NCBI RefSeq assembly: GCF_008087345.1
Contig: NZ_VHIB01000008.1
Span: 1-64,000, forward strand
From: Nocardioides caldifontis
GTDB taxonomy: Bacteria > Actinomycetota > Actinomycetes > Propionibacteriales > Nocardioidaceae
Direction of reading: 5' to 3'
DNA length: 64,000 nucleotides
Shown: positions 51,603 through 61,484 of the stretch, piece after piece
Layout: every line of letters starts with the position of its first letter
Position numbering within the stretch: position 1 is the first letter of the stretch
Notes under the pieces: model-generated
Seen by the model: the letters and a program-made list of their open reading frames with translations, nothing else
Database searches by the model: none
What the model was told of the DNA's origin: nothing
Position numbers and translations under genes: made by a program

Positions 51603-53600
51603 ATGCGTGTTCCCTGCGGCTCCTGGCCCTCCCCGCTCTCCGCCCGCGACGTCTACGCCGCCGACACGGTGCGGGCGACGCCCCAGGTGGACGGCGGTTC
51701 GGTGTACTGGCTCGAGGCGCGCCCCGCCGACGCGGGCCGGCTCACGCTCGTGCGGCTCGGAGCCGACGGACCGGTCGACGTCTCTCCCGGCGGCATGAAC
51801 GTCCGCACCCGCTTCCAGGAGTACGGCGGTGGCGCATACGCGGTCTCCGGCGGGCTCGTGCTGGCCGTCGACTTCGCGACCCAGCAGGTGTGGCGGATCG
51901 TCGAGGGCGAGGAGCCGAGGGCGGTCACGCCGGCGAGCGGAGGCGCGGTCCGCTACTCCTGCTTCCGCATCGACCACCGGCGCCGGGCCGCGTTCTGCCT
52001 GCGCGAGGACCAGCGCGACGAGACCGTGGAGCCGGTCGCGGAGCTGGTGCGGCTCGACCTCGACGGGCCGAACGACGACTTCGGCACCGTGGTCGTCGCC
52101 GGCCGGGTCCGCCCCCGCGACGCCGACCGCGAGCTGCCCGCGACCGTCGACTCGCCGCCCGACTTCCTCTCCGACCCGGTGCTCTCCCCGGACGGTCGCC
52201 GGGTCGCCTGGCTCTCCTGGAACCACCCCGGCATGGCGTGGGACGGCACCTGGCTGCACGTCGGCACGCTCGACGAGACCGGCGACCTGCTCGACAGCCG
52301 CGTGGTCGCCGGCGCCGTCGACGAGGCGGTGGAGCAGCCCCGGTGGCTCGACGACGACCGGCTCACCTTCCTCACCGACCGCAGCGGCTGGAGCAACCAC
52401 GCGGTGGTCGACCTCCGCGACGAGACGCCGACGACGGTCCCGCTCCACACCGAGGAGCACGACTTCGGGGTGCCCCGCTGGGTGCCGGACATCTCCTCCT
52501 ACGACGTGCTGCCCGACGGCCGGTTGCTGACCGCACGCACGGTCGACGGGTTCCAGGCGCTCGGCGTGCTCGACCCGGGAACCGGTGTCTTCGAGGTGCT
52601 CGGCTCCCCGCTCACGGCGGTGCACGACATCCGCCTCGTCGACGGCTCCCGGGCGGTCTGCCGGGGGCACTTCCGGGACCGACCGGCCGAGCTCGTCACG
52701 GTGGAGCTGCCGACCGGGCAGCCCAGTCCGGTCGTCGACCCGGCACCCTTCACCCTCGACCCCGGGTTCGTGTCCGCGCCGGAGGCCGTCAGCTGGACGA
52801 GCGAGGACGGCGCGACCGCGCACGGTTTCCTCTACCTGCCGGCCCACCCGGAGGCGGAGCCCACCGAGGGGGAGCTCCCCCCGCTCCTGGTCACCCTCCA
52901 CGGCGGCCCCACTGCCGCGGCCCGCCCGGCGTGGAGCGACCAGCGCGGCTTCTGGACCTCCCGCGGCTTCGCCGTGCTCGACGTCAACTACGCCGGCTCC
53001 ACCGGCTACGGCCGGGCCTACCGCAAGCGGCTGGACGGCGCCTGGGGTGTCGCGGACGTCGCCGACGTCGCGTCGGGCGTGCGTCACCTCGTCGCCGAGG
53101 GGCGGGTCGACCCCCGCCGGGTGGCGATCACCGGGGGCAGCGCCGGCGGGTTCACCACCCTGGCCTGCCTGGTGTTCACCGACGCGTTCGCGGCCGGCGC
53201 CAGCCACTTCGGCATCGGCGACCTCGCGACCCTCGCCCGCGACACCCACAAGCTCGAGTCGAGGTACCTGTGGGGGCTCGTCGCGCCGTGGCCCCAGGGC
53301 GAGGAGGTCTACACGGCCCGCTCGCCCGTCCACCACCTCGACCGGCTCTCGGCGCCGTTGATCCTCCTCCAGGGCACCGACGACCGCGTGGTCCCGCCCG
53401 CCCAGGCCGAGCAGATGGCCGAGGCGCTGCGCCGCAAGGGGCTGCCGTTCGCACTGGTGATGTTCGAGGGCGAGGGGCACGGGTTCCGGACCCTCGAAGC
53501 GCAGGTCCGTGCCCTCGAGAGCGAGCTGTCGTTCTACGCCCAGGTGTTCGGCTTCGAGCCGGCCGACGACCTGGAGCCGGTGACCGTCGAGCGCCCCTGA
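51603..53600 (+). CDS. S9 family peptidase (prolyl oligopeptidase / acylaminoacyl peptidase type)
   Basis: Cytoplasmic serine peptidase of 665 residues: an N-terminal beta-propeller (about 15-400) and an alpha/beta-hydrolase domain with nucleophile Ser513 (GGSAGGFTTL), Asp593 (GTDDRVVPP) and His626 (GEGHGF). Segment HGGPTAAARPAWSDQRGFW (oxyanion region) is typical of the S9C branch. No signal peptide. ATG 51603 with GAGG just upstream; a GTG three codons earlier is weaker. It likely trims peptides; substrate is not specified by context. Confidence 0.94.
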   Translation: MRVPCGSWPSPLSARDVYAADTVRATPQVDGGSVYWLEARPADAGRLTLVRLGADGPVDVSPGGMNVRTRFQEYGGGAYAVSGGLVLAVDFATQQVWRIVEGEEPRAVTPASGGAVRYSCFRIDHRRRAAFCLREDQRDETVEPVAELVRLDLDGPNDDFGTVVVAGRVRPRDADRELPATVDSPPDFLSDPVLSPDGRRVAWLSWNHPGMAWDGTWLHVGTLDETGDLLDSRVVAGAVDEAVEQPRWLDDDRLTFLTDRSGWSNHAVVDLRDETPTTVPLHTEEHDFGVPRWVPDISSYDVLPDGRLLTARTVDGFQALGVLDPGTGVFEVLGSPLTAVHDIRLVDGSRAVCRGHFRDRPAELVTVELPTGQPSPVVDPAPFTLDPGFVSAPEAVSWTSEDGATAHGFLYLPAHPEAEPTEGELPPLLVTLHGGPTAAARPAWSDQRGFWTSRGFAVLDVNYAGSTGYGRAYRKRLDGAWGVADVADVASGVRHLVAEGRVDPRRVAITGGSAGGFTTLACLVFTDAFAAGASHFGIGDLATLARDTHKLESRYLWGLVAPWPQGEEVYTARSPVHHLDRLSAPLILLQGTDDRVVPPAQAEQMAEALRRKGLPFALVMFEGEGHGFRTLEAQVRALESELSFYAQVFGFEPADDLEPVTVERP

Positions 53601-53651
53601 CCAGCCCGTCGGTCCCTGGCGTCCCGGGTGCGGTGCCCCTAGCGTCGCCCC

Positions 53652-54170
53652 ATGAGCTACCCGGACCCGCGGTACGACGGATCGGCGTACCCCCCTCCGA
53701 CGTACCACGGGGAGGGCGGCGAACCGACCGCCCGGCTCCGCCGCCACGACCATCCGGCCGAGCTGCGCACCGGCGCCGGCTTCGCCCACTACCTCGCCAC
53801 CGGCGCGTCGACCGGCGGCCAGTTCGGGCTCTACCGCTGGGACATGGGTCCGCGGGCCGGCGGCCCCGGCCCGCACTTCCACCGCACGATCTCCGAGTCG
53901 TTCTTCGTCCTCGAGGGCCAGGTCACCTTGTACGACGGGACCCGCTGGACGCCCACCTCGCCGGGCGACTTCTGCTTCGTGCCCGAGGGCGGCGTCCACG
54001 GCTTCCGCAACGACACCGACGAGGCCGCCTCGATGCTGATCCTCTTCTCCCCCGGGGCTCCCCGGGAGGGGTACTTCGAGGGGCTCGTCGAGATCGCGCA
54101 GTCCGGGCGGGAGCTCTCCCAGGAGGAGTGGGACGCGTTCTTCGCGAAGCACGACAACATCTGGGTCTAG
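53652..54170 (+). CDS. Cupin domain protein
   Basis: Protein of 172 residues with one cupin barrel (about 50-155): metal-site residues His75, His77, Glu82 and His116 from GPHFHRTISESFFVLEG and PEGGVHGFRN, matching the two cupin motifs. An N-terminal Pro/Tyr-rich lead of about 40 residues is unusual but not a signal peptide. Function unknown; such proteins include dioxygenases and isomerases. It is 51 bases after the peptidase gene on the same strand. Confidence 0.88.
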   Translation: MSYPDPRYDGSAYPPPTYHGEGGEPTARLRRHDHPAELRTGAGFAHYLATGASTGGQFGLYRWDMGPRAGGPGPHFHRTISESFFVLEGQVTLYDGTRWTPTSPGDFCFVPEGGVHGFRNDTDEAASMLILFSPGAPREGYFEGLVEIAQSGRELSQEEWDAFFAKHDNIWV

Positions 54171-54198
54171 GGCCCGCGGCTCCGGGTACGACCCACCC

Positions 54199-54684
54199 GT
54201 GACCGACACAGACGCCAGCAAGGACACCGCCAAGCTCGTCGAGCTCCTCGACGACAAGCCGATCGCGATGATGACCACCTTCGGTCCCGAGGGGCCGCGG
54301 AGCATCCCGATGGCGCGCCAGGAGGTCGAGCCGAGCGCCGAGCTGTGGTTCATCACCGCACGCGACACCGAGCACACCCGGGCGGTCCAGGCCGACCCTC
54401 GGGTGTCGCTGACCTTCTCGGCCCGGGACTCCTGGGTCGCGCTCACCGGCCACGCCCAGGTCGTCGACGACGACGCGAAGCTCGAGGAGCTCTGGAACAC
54501 CTTCGCCGAGGCGTGGCTCCCCGAGGGGCCCGACTCCGCCCGCGCGGTGCTGATCCGTGTCGACGTGGAGAAGGCGGAGTACTGGGACACCCCGGGCGGG
54601 AAGATCGCCTCGCTGCTCAGCTTCGCCAAGGTGAAGCTGACCGGCGACACCTACGACGCCGACCACGGGACGATCGAGCCCTGA
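54199..54684 (+). CDS. Pyridoxamine 5'-phosphate oxidase-like general stress protein (GSP26 type)
   Basis: Split-barrel flavin-type protein of 161 residues. The start KLVELLDDKPIAMMTTFGPE, then SIPMARQEVEPSAELWFITA and RVSLTFSARDSWVALTGHAQ, match the GSP26/YdaG group, which binds FMN or F420 and is stress-linked. The C-terminal WDTPGGKIASLLSFAKVKLTG is typical of this group. GTG start at 54199, 28 bases after the cupin gene. Function in detail unknown. Confidence 0.9.
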   Translation: MTDTDASKDTAKLVELLDDKPIAMMTTFGPEGPRSIPMARQEVEPSAELWFITARDTEHTRAVQADPRVSLTFSARDSWVALTGHAQVVDDDAKLEELWNTFAEAWLPEGPDSARAVLIRVDVEKAEYWDTPGGKIASLLSFAKVKLTGDTYDADHGTIEP

Positions 54685-54714
54685 CGGCCAGCCCCCGACG
54701 GTCAGCCCTGACGA

Positions 54715-55356
54715 TCAGTCCAGCGCGACCACCAGGTCGGCCCGGGGGCGGGACGCCCGCACCCGGGCCGCGTTGGGCTCGTCGACCCGCTCGACCCACC
54801 GACGGGCCTCGTCCGGTGCCTTGCCGAATGTCTCGTGGCGGGCCACCAGCCGCCGGCGCCGCACCGCGTCGTCGACCTCGACGAACCAGACCACGTCGAG
54901 GTGCTCCCGCGCCGCGCGCCAGGGCACCTCGTCGAGCAACAGGTAGTTGCCCTCGGTGACCACCAGCTCGACGTCCTCGGCGACGACGAGCGCCCCGGCG
55001 AGCGGCTGCTCCAGCACCCGCTCGAACGCCGGGGCGTAGACCGGGTGGTCGGGGTGGGCGCGGAGCCGGCCCAGCAGCGCGGCGTACCCCCACGGGTCGA
55101 AGGTCTCCGGCGCCCCCTTGCGGTCGCGGAGCCCGAGCCGGTCGAGGGTCACGTCGGCGAGGTGGAACCCGTCCATGGGGACGACGGCGGCGCGTGCGCC
55201 GTACGCCTCGGCCACGGCGGCGGCGAGGGTCGACTTCCCGGCTCCCGGCTCCCCGGCGATCCCCAGCAGCACCCGCCCGCCGGGTACGGGGCGCAGCCGC
55301 TCCGCGAGCCGGCGCAGCTCTTGCTCGCCGCCCGCGAGCCGCACCACCTCGGGCAC
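54715..55356 (-). CDS. Nucleoside/nucleotide kinase family protein (PRK/PanK-like P-loop kinase)
   Basis: Kinase of 213 residues with P-loop GEPGAGKS (35-42), VVPMDGFHLADVTLDRLGLR (as in PanK/uridine-kinase folds) and VVTEGNYLLLDEVPWRAARE. The family often appears as fructose-transport ATPase or pantothenate kinase-like; the substrate is not known. Begins 3 bases after the M3 peptidase stop? No: it lies just downstream of the M3 gene on the same strand, 3 bases apart, so both share a transcript. Confidence 0.88.
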   Translation of the reverse strand: MPEVVRLAGGEQELRRLAERLRPVPGGRVLLGIAGEPGAGKSTLAAAVAEAYGARAAVVPMDGFHLADVTLDRLGLRDRKGAPETFDPWGYAALLGRLRAHPDHPVYAPAFERVLEQPLAGALVVAEDVELVVTEGNYLLLDEVPWRAAREHLDVVWFVEVDDAVRRRRLVARHETFGKAPDEARRWVERVDEPNAARVRASRPRADLVVALD

Positions 55357-55359
55357 GGG

Positions 55360-57312
55360 TCAGCCCGCCGCGAGCCAGGCCTCGAAGGCGTCGAAGCCGT
55401 AGGGGCGGCCGAGGAACGACGCGACCAGGTCGGCGGCGTCGCGCGAGCCTCCCGGGGCCAGCACCGCGTCGCGGTACCGGCGGGCCACCGCCCGGTCGAG
55501 GAGGTCGTCACGGTCGAACGCAGAGAAGAGGTCCTTCGCGATCACCAGCGACCACATGTAGGTGTAGTACGCGGAGGTGTAGCCGCCCAGGTGGCCGAAC
55601 GAGGTGTGGAAGTGGGTGCCCTCGAGCGGCGCGAAGAGGTCGTAGCGCCGCTGCAGCTCGCGCGAGGCGGCGGTCAGGTCCTCGGGGACGTCACGGTGGA
55701 AGGCGTAGGAGAGCGCCGCGTAGAACATCTGCGTCCGGGCGAGGTATCCCTTGCCGAACTCCTCGGCCGCCCGCATCCGCTCGACGAGCTCCGCCGGGAT
55801 CGGGGTGCCGTCGGCGTCGGTCGCGAACGTCGAGAGCACCGCGTGGTCCCAGGCCCACTCCTCCAGCATCTGCGAGGGAGCCTCGACGAAGTCCCACTCG
55901 GTGGCGACCCCGGAGAACCGCACCCACTCCTGGTGGCCGCCGAGGACGTGGTGCACCAGGTGGCCGAACTCGTGGAAGAGCGTGACCACCTGGTCGTGCT
56001 CCATGAGCCCGCGCGGGAAGTTGCAGACCAGCACCCCCTCGGGCAGCTGGCGTCCCCGGACCCCGTCGGTGAGGGTGAACTGCGCGGCGTGGGAGTACTT
56101 CCCCGGCCGCGGGTGCAGGTCGAGGTAGATCCGGCCCAGCACCGGGCGGTCGGGCCGGTCGGCGGCCACCACGTCGTGCACCGTGACCTCGTCGTGCCAG
56201 ACCGGGGCGTCGGGCACCTCGACGTACTCGACGCCGAACAGCCGGCCGGTGACCTCGAGGAGCCCACGGCGCACCTTGGTGAAGTCGAGGTAGCGCCGCA
56301 CCTCCTGGGCGTCGACCGCGAACTGCTCGCGCCGGATCACCTCGGCGTAGAAGACCTTGTCGACGCTGGTCAGCCCGGTGGCGTCGGGGTGGTCCTGCCG
56401 GACCCGGTCGAGGAGCACCTGGAAGTCCCGGCGTGCCGGGCCGTCGGCGAGCTCGGTGATCCGGTCGACGAACTCGCCGATCGCCGCCCCGGAGCCGATC
56501 ATCTTGACCTCGGCGTCGTAGGACGGCCAGTCCTCGTAGCCGAGGAGCTGTGCGGTCTCCCGGCGGACCTCGAGGAGCTCGCGGAGCACGGCGTCGTTGT
56601 CGGGCCACCCCCGGTCGAGGTACGCGCGGACGAGCTCCTCGCGCAACGTCCGGTCGGTGCCGAACGTCATCACCGGGACGTAGTCGGGGTAGTCGGTGGT
56701 GACCTCGACGAGCCCGTCGGTGTCGGGCGGGTGGGCGTCCAGCCAGTCGTCGGGGAGCCCCGCGAGCCGCTCGGGCTCGACCCTCAGCCGCCGGACGTCG
56801 TCGCGGATCGTGCGGGAGAACTGCTGCCCCAGCACGGTCTGCCGCTCCGACAGCTCGCGGAGCCGCTCCCGGGTCCCCTCGTCACGGTCGACGCCGGAGC
56901 GGTGGAAGTCGCGCAGCGACCGGTCGAGCATCCGGCGGGCGTCGTCGGCGAGCCCGGCGGGGTCGACCGCGTCGAGCGCGTCGTACAGCCCCCGGTCGAG
57001 GCTCAGGTCGGTGAGCAACCGGTGCGCCTCCTGCTCCCGCTCCTGGGCGAGGTCGCGGAGCTGCTCGTCCGGGTGCACGTTGGAGAGCAGCGAGGTCACC
57101 GAGAGGACGTCGTCGAGGTGGAGCCCCACCTCGTTCCACTCCTGCAGCACCTCGAGCGCCGGGGCGGACGGGGTCGTGCCCAGTGCGCGGAGCCGGTCGG
57201 CCGCGGCGCGCGCAGCGGCCACCCCGCGGGCGCACCGGTCGTCGAGCCAGCCGCCCCAGTCGTCGCCGGGCAGCACGAGGGGCGCGGGGCCCCGGCCGGG
57301 ACGGTCGGTCAC
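55360..57312 (-). CDS. M3 family metallopeptidase (oligopeptidase)
   Basis: Zinc oligopeptidase of 650 residues. Zinc motif HEFGH (447-451) in [12 protein letters not shown], with the downstream glutamate in [12 protein letters not shown]. The long helical N-terminal half and C-terminal [27 protein letters not shown] are as in thimet oligopeptidase/Dcp. It lacks a signal peptide, so cytosolic. It cuts short peptides, possibly those released by the Clp protease coded 13 bases upstream (clpX), which is inference. Confidence 0.94.
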   Translation of the reverse strand: MTDRPGRGPAPLVLPGDDWGGWLDDRCARGVAAARAAADRLRALGTTPSAPALEVLQEWNEVGLHLDDVLSVTSLLSNVHPDEQLRDLAQEREQEAHRLLTDLSLDRGLYDALDAVDPAGLADDARRMLDRSLRDFHRSGVDRDEGTRERLRELSERQTVLGQQFSRTIRDDVRRLRVEPERLAGLPDDWLDAHPPDTDGLVEVTTDYPDYVPVMTFGTDRTLREELVRAYLDRGWPDNDAVLRELLEVRRETAQLLGYEDWPSYDAEVKMIGSGAAIGEFVDRITELADGPARRDFQVLLDRVRQDHPDATGLTSVDKVFYAEVIRREQFAVDAQEVRRYLDFTKVRRGLLEVTGRLFGVEYVEVPDAPVWHDEVTVHDVVAADRPDRPVLGRIYLDLHPRPGKYSHAAQFTLTDGVRGRQLPEGVLVCNFPRGLMEHDQVVTLFHEFGHLVHHVLGGHQEWVRFSGVATEWDFVEAPSQMLEEWAWDHAVLSTFATDADGTPIPAELVERMRAAEEFGKGYLARTQMFYAALSYAFHRDVPEDLTAASRELQRRYDLFAPLEGTHFHTSFGHLGGYTSAYYTYMWSLVIAKDLFSAFDRDDLLDRAVARRYRDAVLAPGGSRDAADLVASFLGRPYGFDAFEAWLAAG

Positions 57313-57325
57313 CTGGGGGGCGGCG

Positions 57326-58606
<1,281 letters not shown>

Positions 58607-58767
58607 AGGCACGCCTCCTCACGACTCGGGCCGACGGGCCAGGCCGACGACCTGGGGTTGGAGCTCCACCGGCTGTGCTTTCGAGTACCACCACTGCGGA
58701 CGAAAATACCTCCCCGCGCCCCCGTTTGGGATGGGGACACGAGGACTTGTCCTTCCGCCGGGGCGAC

Positions 58768-58799
58768 AGGGGGACCTCGGTCACGCCCGCGGTCCCCCT
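58768..58799 (-). terminator. Hairpin after clpP2
   Basis: 9-bp stem AGGGGGACC / GGTCCCCCT, extended by 3 bp after one mismatch, with a 6-base loop, starting 16 bases after the clpP2 stop on the minus strand. There is no T tract. It likely ends the clpP1-clpP2 transcript before clpX. Confidence 0.6.
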
Positions 58800-58815
58800 C
58801 AGCCCCACGCGCACC

Positions 58816-59424
58816 TCAGGCCAGGGCCATCGAGCCCTTGCGCGAGGCAAGGATCGAGTCGATCAGGCCGTACTCCACGGCCTGCTCGGCGGTCAGGATC
58901 TTGTCGCGCTCGATGTCGCGGCTGACCTCGTCCTGCGGCTTGCCGGAGTGCTCGGAGATCATCCGCTCGAGGAGCTCCCGCATCCGCAGGATCTCGTTGG
59001 CCTGGATCTCGATGTCCGAGGACTGGCCGTAGGTGCCCTCGGTGTAGGGCTGGTGGATGAGGATCCGGCTGTTCGGCAGCGCGAGCCGCTTGCCGGGGGC
59101 GCCGGCGGCGAGCAGGATCGCGGCTGCGGAGGCCGCCTGGCCCAGGCAGACCGTCTGCACGTCGGGCTTGATGAACCGCATGGTGTCGTAGATCGCGGTC
59201 AGCGCGGTGAACGAGCCGCCCGGGCTGTTGATGTAGATCTGCACGTCGCGGTCCGGGTCCATCGACTCGAGGCACAGCAGCTGCGCCATCACCGCGTTGG
59301 CGATGTCGTCGCTGATCGGCGTGCCGAGGAAGATGATCCGGTCCTCGAAGAGCTTGGCGTAGGGGTCGATGCGGCGGAACCCGTAGGAGGTCCGCTCCTC
59401 CCACTGCGGGATGTAGTAGTTCAC
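58816..59424 (-). CDS. clpP2: ClpP2 protease subunit
   Basis: Serine protease subunit of 202 residues. Triad Ser99 (GQAASAAAILL), His124 and Asp174. The AASAAA form in place of AASMGQ and the N-terminal YIPQWEERTSYG match mycobacterial ClpP2, which is the docking face for ClpX/ClpC in mixed tetradecamers. It starts at GTG 59424, 38 bases after clpP1, so it is cotranscribed with it. Confidence 0.95.
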   Translation of the reverse strand: MNYYIPQWEERTSYGFRRIDPYAKLFEDRIIFLGTPISDDIANAVMAQLLCLESMDPDRDVQIYINSPGGSFTALTAIYDTMRFIKPDVQTVCLGQAASAAAILLAAGAPGKRLALPNSRILIHQPYTEGTYGQSSDIEIQANEILRMRELLERMISEHSGKPQDEVSRDIERDKILTAEQAVEYGLIDSILASRKGSMALA

Positions 59425-59462
59425 TTCTCTCTCTTCCTCGGTCCTGGGGCCCTGGCGGGCGG

Positions 59463-60080
59463 TCAGCCCTTGTGGGCGGGTCGGCCCTGGTCGGAGACCT
59501 GGCCGGCGCTGGCGACGACCTTGTCGATGAAGCCGTACTCGAGGGCCTGCTCGGCGGTGAACCAGCGGTCGCGGTCGGCGTCCTGCTCCACGCGCTCGAT
59601 CGGCTGACCGGTGTGCTGGCTGATCAGCTCGAACAGCACCTTCTTGATGTGCAGCGACTGCTGGGCCTGGATCTTGATGTCCGAGGCCGAGCCGCCCATG
59701 CCGCCGGAGGGCTGGTGCATCATGATGCGCGCGTGCGGGAGGGCGTAGCGCTTGCCCTTCGCGCCGGCGCAGAGGAGGAACTGCCCCATCGAGGCCGCCA
59801 GCCCCATGCCGACCGTGGCGACGTCGTTGGAGATGTAGTTCATCGTGTCGTAGATCGCCATCCCGGCGTCGACCGAGCCACCGGGGCTGTTGATGTAGAG
59901 GAAGATGTCGGCCTGGGGGTCCTCGGCGTTGAGCAGCAGCATCTGCGCGCAGATCGCGTTCGCGTTCTGGTCGCGCACCTCGGAGCCGAGGAAGACGATC
60001 CGCTCCTTCAGCAGCCGCTGGTAGATGTGCTCGTCGAGACCGTACGACGTGCCGCCGCCGTTCATCTGGATGTCAGTCAC
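59463..60080 (-). CDS. clpP1: ClpP1 protease subunit
   Basis: Serine protease subunit of 205 residues with canonical triad Ser97 ([11 protein letters not shown]), His122 and Asp171, the same numbering as E. coli ClpP. Begins GTG 60080 (ATG 60065 possible). In actinobacteria ClpP1 and ClpP2 form one mixed complex. Upstream is a TAGGGT -10-like element only 6 bases from the GTG, so the message may be leaderless, and a ClgR-like box at 60131-60147. Confidence 0.96.
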   Translation of the reverse strand: MTDIQMNGGGTSYGLDEHIYQRLLKERIVFLGSEVRDQNANAICAQMLLLNAEDPQADIFLYINSPGGSVDAGMAIYDTMNYISNDVATVGMGLAASMGQFLLCAGAKGKRYALPHARIMMHQPSGGMGGSASDIKIQAQQSLHIKKVLFELISQHTGQPIERVEQDADRDRWFTAEQALEYGFIDKVVASAGQVSDQGRPAHKG

Positions 60081-60130
60081 GGGTCGACCCTAGCCGGACG
60101 TGACGACAGTTCCACGGGACGGGCCGTGTT

Positions 60131-60147
60131 GTTCGCGGACAGCGGAC
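60131..60147. promoter_or_regulatory. Candidate ClgR operator upstream of clpP1
   Basis: Inverted half sites GTTCGC-N5-GCGGAC; the spacing CGC-N5-GCG equals that of the known actinobacterial ClgR box, and one half is a full match. It lies 51-67 bases upstream of the clpP1 start, just before the place expected for the -35. ClgR is the known activator of clpP1P2 in Streptomyces, Corynebacterium and Mycobacterium; binding here is inference. Confidence 0.6.
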
Positions 60148-60170
60148 GGAACCCCTCGCACGGGGTCGGA

Positions 60171-61388
60171 TCAGTCGAGCCAGCGCTCGAGCGCCCGGTG
60201 CACGTCGGCGTGGTTGAGCAGGGAGAAGTGGTCGGCATTCGGGAGGTGGAGCACCTCGGCGTCCGGGAACAGCCGCACCGCCGACCGCAGCGTGCCCGTC
60301 GCCGAGCCGCGCCGGACGAGCAGGTCGCCGAGCAGCCGGCCCCAGATGCTGCGCTCGTCGCCCAGCGCGGCGGAGACGAGGCGGTAACGGACGTGCGGGA
60401 GCGGTGGCAGGTCGGGCAGCCCGCGCTCGAGGTCGCGGATCCCGGGCGAGCGGTGGTCGATGATCCGACCGAACGCGGCCGCCTCGGGGAGCAGGCCGAG
60501 GAGCTTCGCGCCGTGGCTCGCGCCCAGCGCGAGGTCGGCCCCGAGGTGCGGTGTCCCGAGCGTCACCACGTCGGTCAGCCGTTCGGTCCACGGCTGCTGC
60601 TCGTCGAGCTCCACCGCGCACGCCGCCCGTGCGACGAGCCCGCCCATGGAGTGGCCGACGATCGCCAGCCGGTCGACCCGGGCCGGCCACTGCGTCGTGA
60701 GCTGCTGCAGCAGCGAGGTCAGGGCGACGCCGTTCTCGGCCACCGGCAGCCCGGTGTTCGCCCGGAGGAGGACCGGTGTCCAGCCCCGGGCCGCGAGCCG
60801 GGTCGCGTAGGTGCCGCCGACCCGCTCGGCCCGGCTGGCCCAGTGGCCCTCGTGCTCCCCCAGGCCGTGGAGGAGGACGACCACCTTGCCGGTGGCGTCC
60901 GGGTACGCCTCCTGCAGCGCCTCGCGGTGCACCGGGACGACCTTGCCGTTGACCCGCACCGTCATCGCGAGCGCGAGGTGCGGGTGCTCCTCGCGGAGCC
61001 GGTCGCCGATCAGCCCGTTGACCGCCGAGTGGAGGACCCGGCCCGCGGCCGAGTCGTCGAGACGTGGACCGACCTGCCTGGCCCCGACCGCGGAGCACGC
61101 CGAGGCGGTGGCCCGGAGGGCGAGCCCCACCCCGCCGTACACGGAGGAGGCGACGCCGTCGTGGACGAGCTGCGGCAGCCGGCCGCCGCCGAGCGTGGCC
61201 CGACGGGCAGCCCCGAAGACCCGGTCCGCCACCGCGCGGTGGGTGTCCCGGACGGTGCCGAGGACGATCTCGTCGGTGTACAGCGCGGCGAGCGCGAGCG
61301 CGTCGGCCAGCCCCGGCTCGGGGTGCTGCGGCGTGACCGCGGACGGGTCGAACCGGGTGGTGCCCTCACGGGCGACGACGGTGCTCAC
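60171..61388 (-). CDS. Alpha/beta hydrolase (lipase-like)
   Basis: Protein of 405 residues from GTG 61388. Residues about 1-165 form an Ala/Leu-rich helical lead of unknown role, followed by a hydrolase domain: oxyanion region VVLLHGLGEHEGHW, nucleophile in VGHSMGGLVAR, TLGTPHLGADLALG, and a final histidine in NADHFSLL. The GHSMGG and GTPHLG pattern resembles PGAP1-like or triacylglycerol lipases. No signal peptide. The frame is open further to 61451, but that part overlaps the tig terminator. Substrate unknown; it lies between tig and clpP1 on the same strand. Confidence 0.88.
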   Translation of the reverse strand: MSTVVAREGTTRFDPSAVTPQHPEPGLADALALAALYTDEIVLGTVRDTHRAVADRVFGAARRATLGGGRLPQLVHDGVASSVYGGVGLALRATASACSAVGARQVGPRLDDSAAGRVLHSAVNGLIGDRLREEHPHLALAMTVRVNGKVVPVHREALQEAYPDATGKVVVLLHGLGEHEGHWASRAERVGGTYATRLAARGWTPVLLRANTGLPVAENGVALTSLLQQLTTQWPARVDRLAIVGHSMGGLVARAACAVELDEQQPWTERLTDVVTLGTPHLGADLALGASHGAKLLGLLPEAAAFGRIIDHRSPGIRDLERGLPDLPPLPHVRYRLVSAALGDERSIWGRLLGDLLVRRGSATGTLRSAVRLFPDAEVLHLPNADHFSLLNHADVHRALERWLD

Positions 61389-61434
61389 GCCGGTCAGTCT
61401 CCGGAGCACGGCACCCGGGGCACAACGACGACAC

Positions 61435-61468
61435 GCCGCTCCAGTGAACATCTGTTCACCGGAACGGC
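61435..61468 (-). terminator. Terminator hairpin after tig
   Basis: Nearly perfect 16-bp inverted repeat centred on TGAACA-TC-TGTTCA, 16 bases after the tig stop. Its two mismatches are G-U pairs in minus-strand RNA, so it is stable in the direction of tig transcription. There is no T tract. Confidence 0.7.
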
Positions 61469-61484
61469 GTGCTGCGTCGTGGGG

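Noticed and set aside
51546-54650. 1034-codon minus-strand frame opposite the S9 peptidase, cupin and stress protein
   Set aside because: All three plus-strand genes have intact family motifs; the antisense frame has none.
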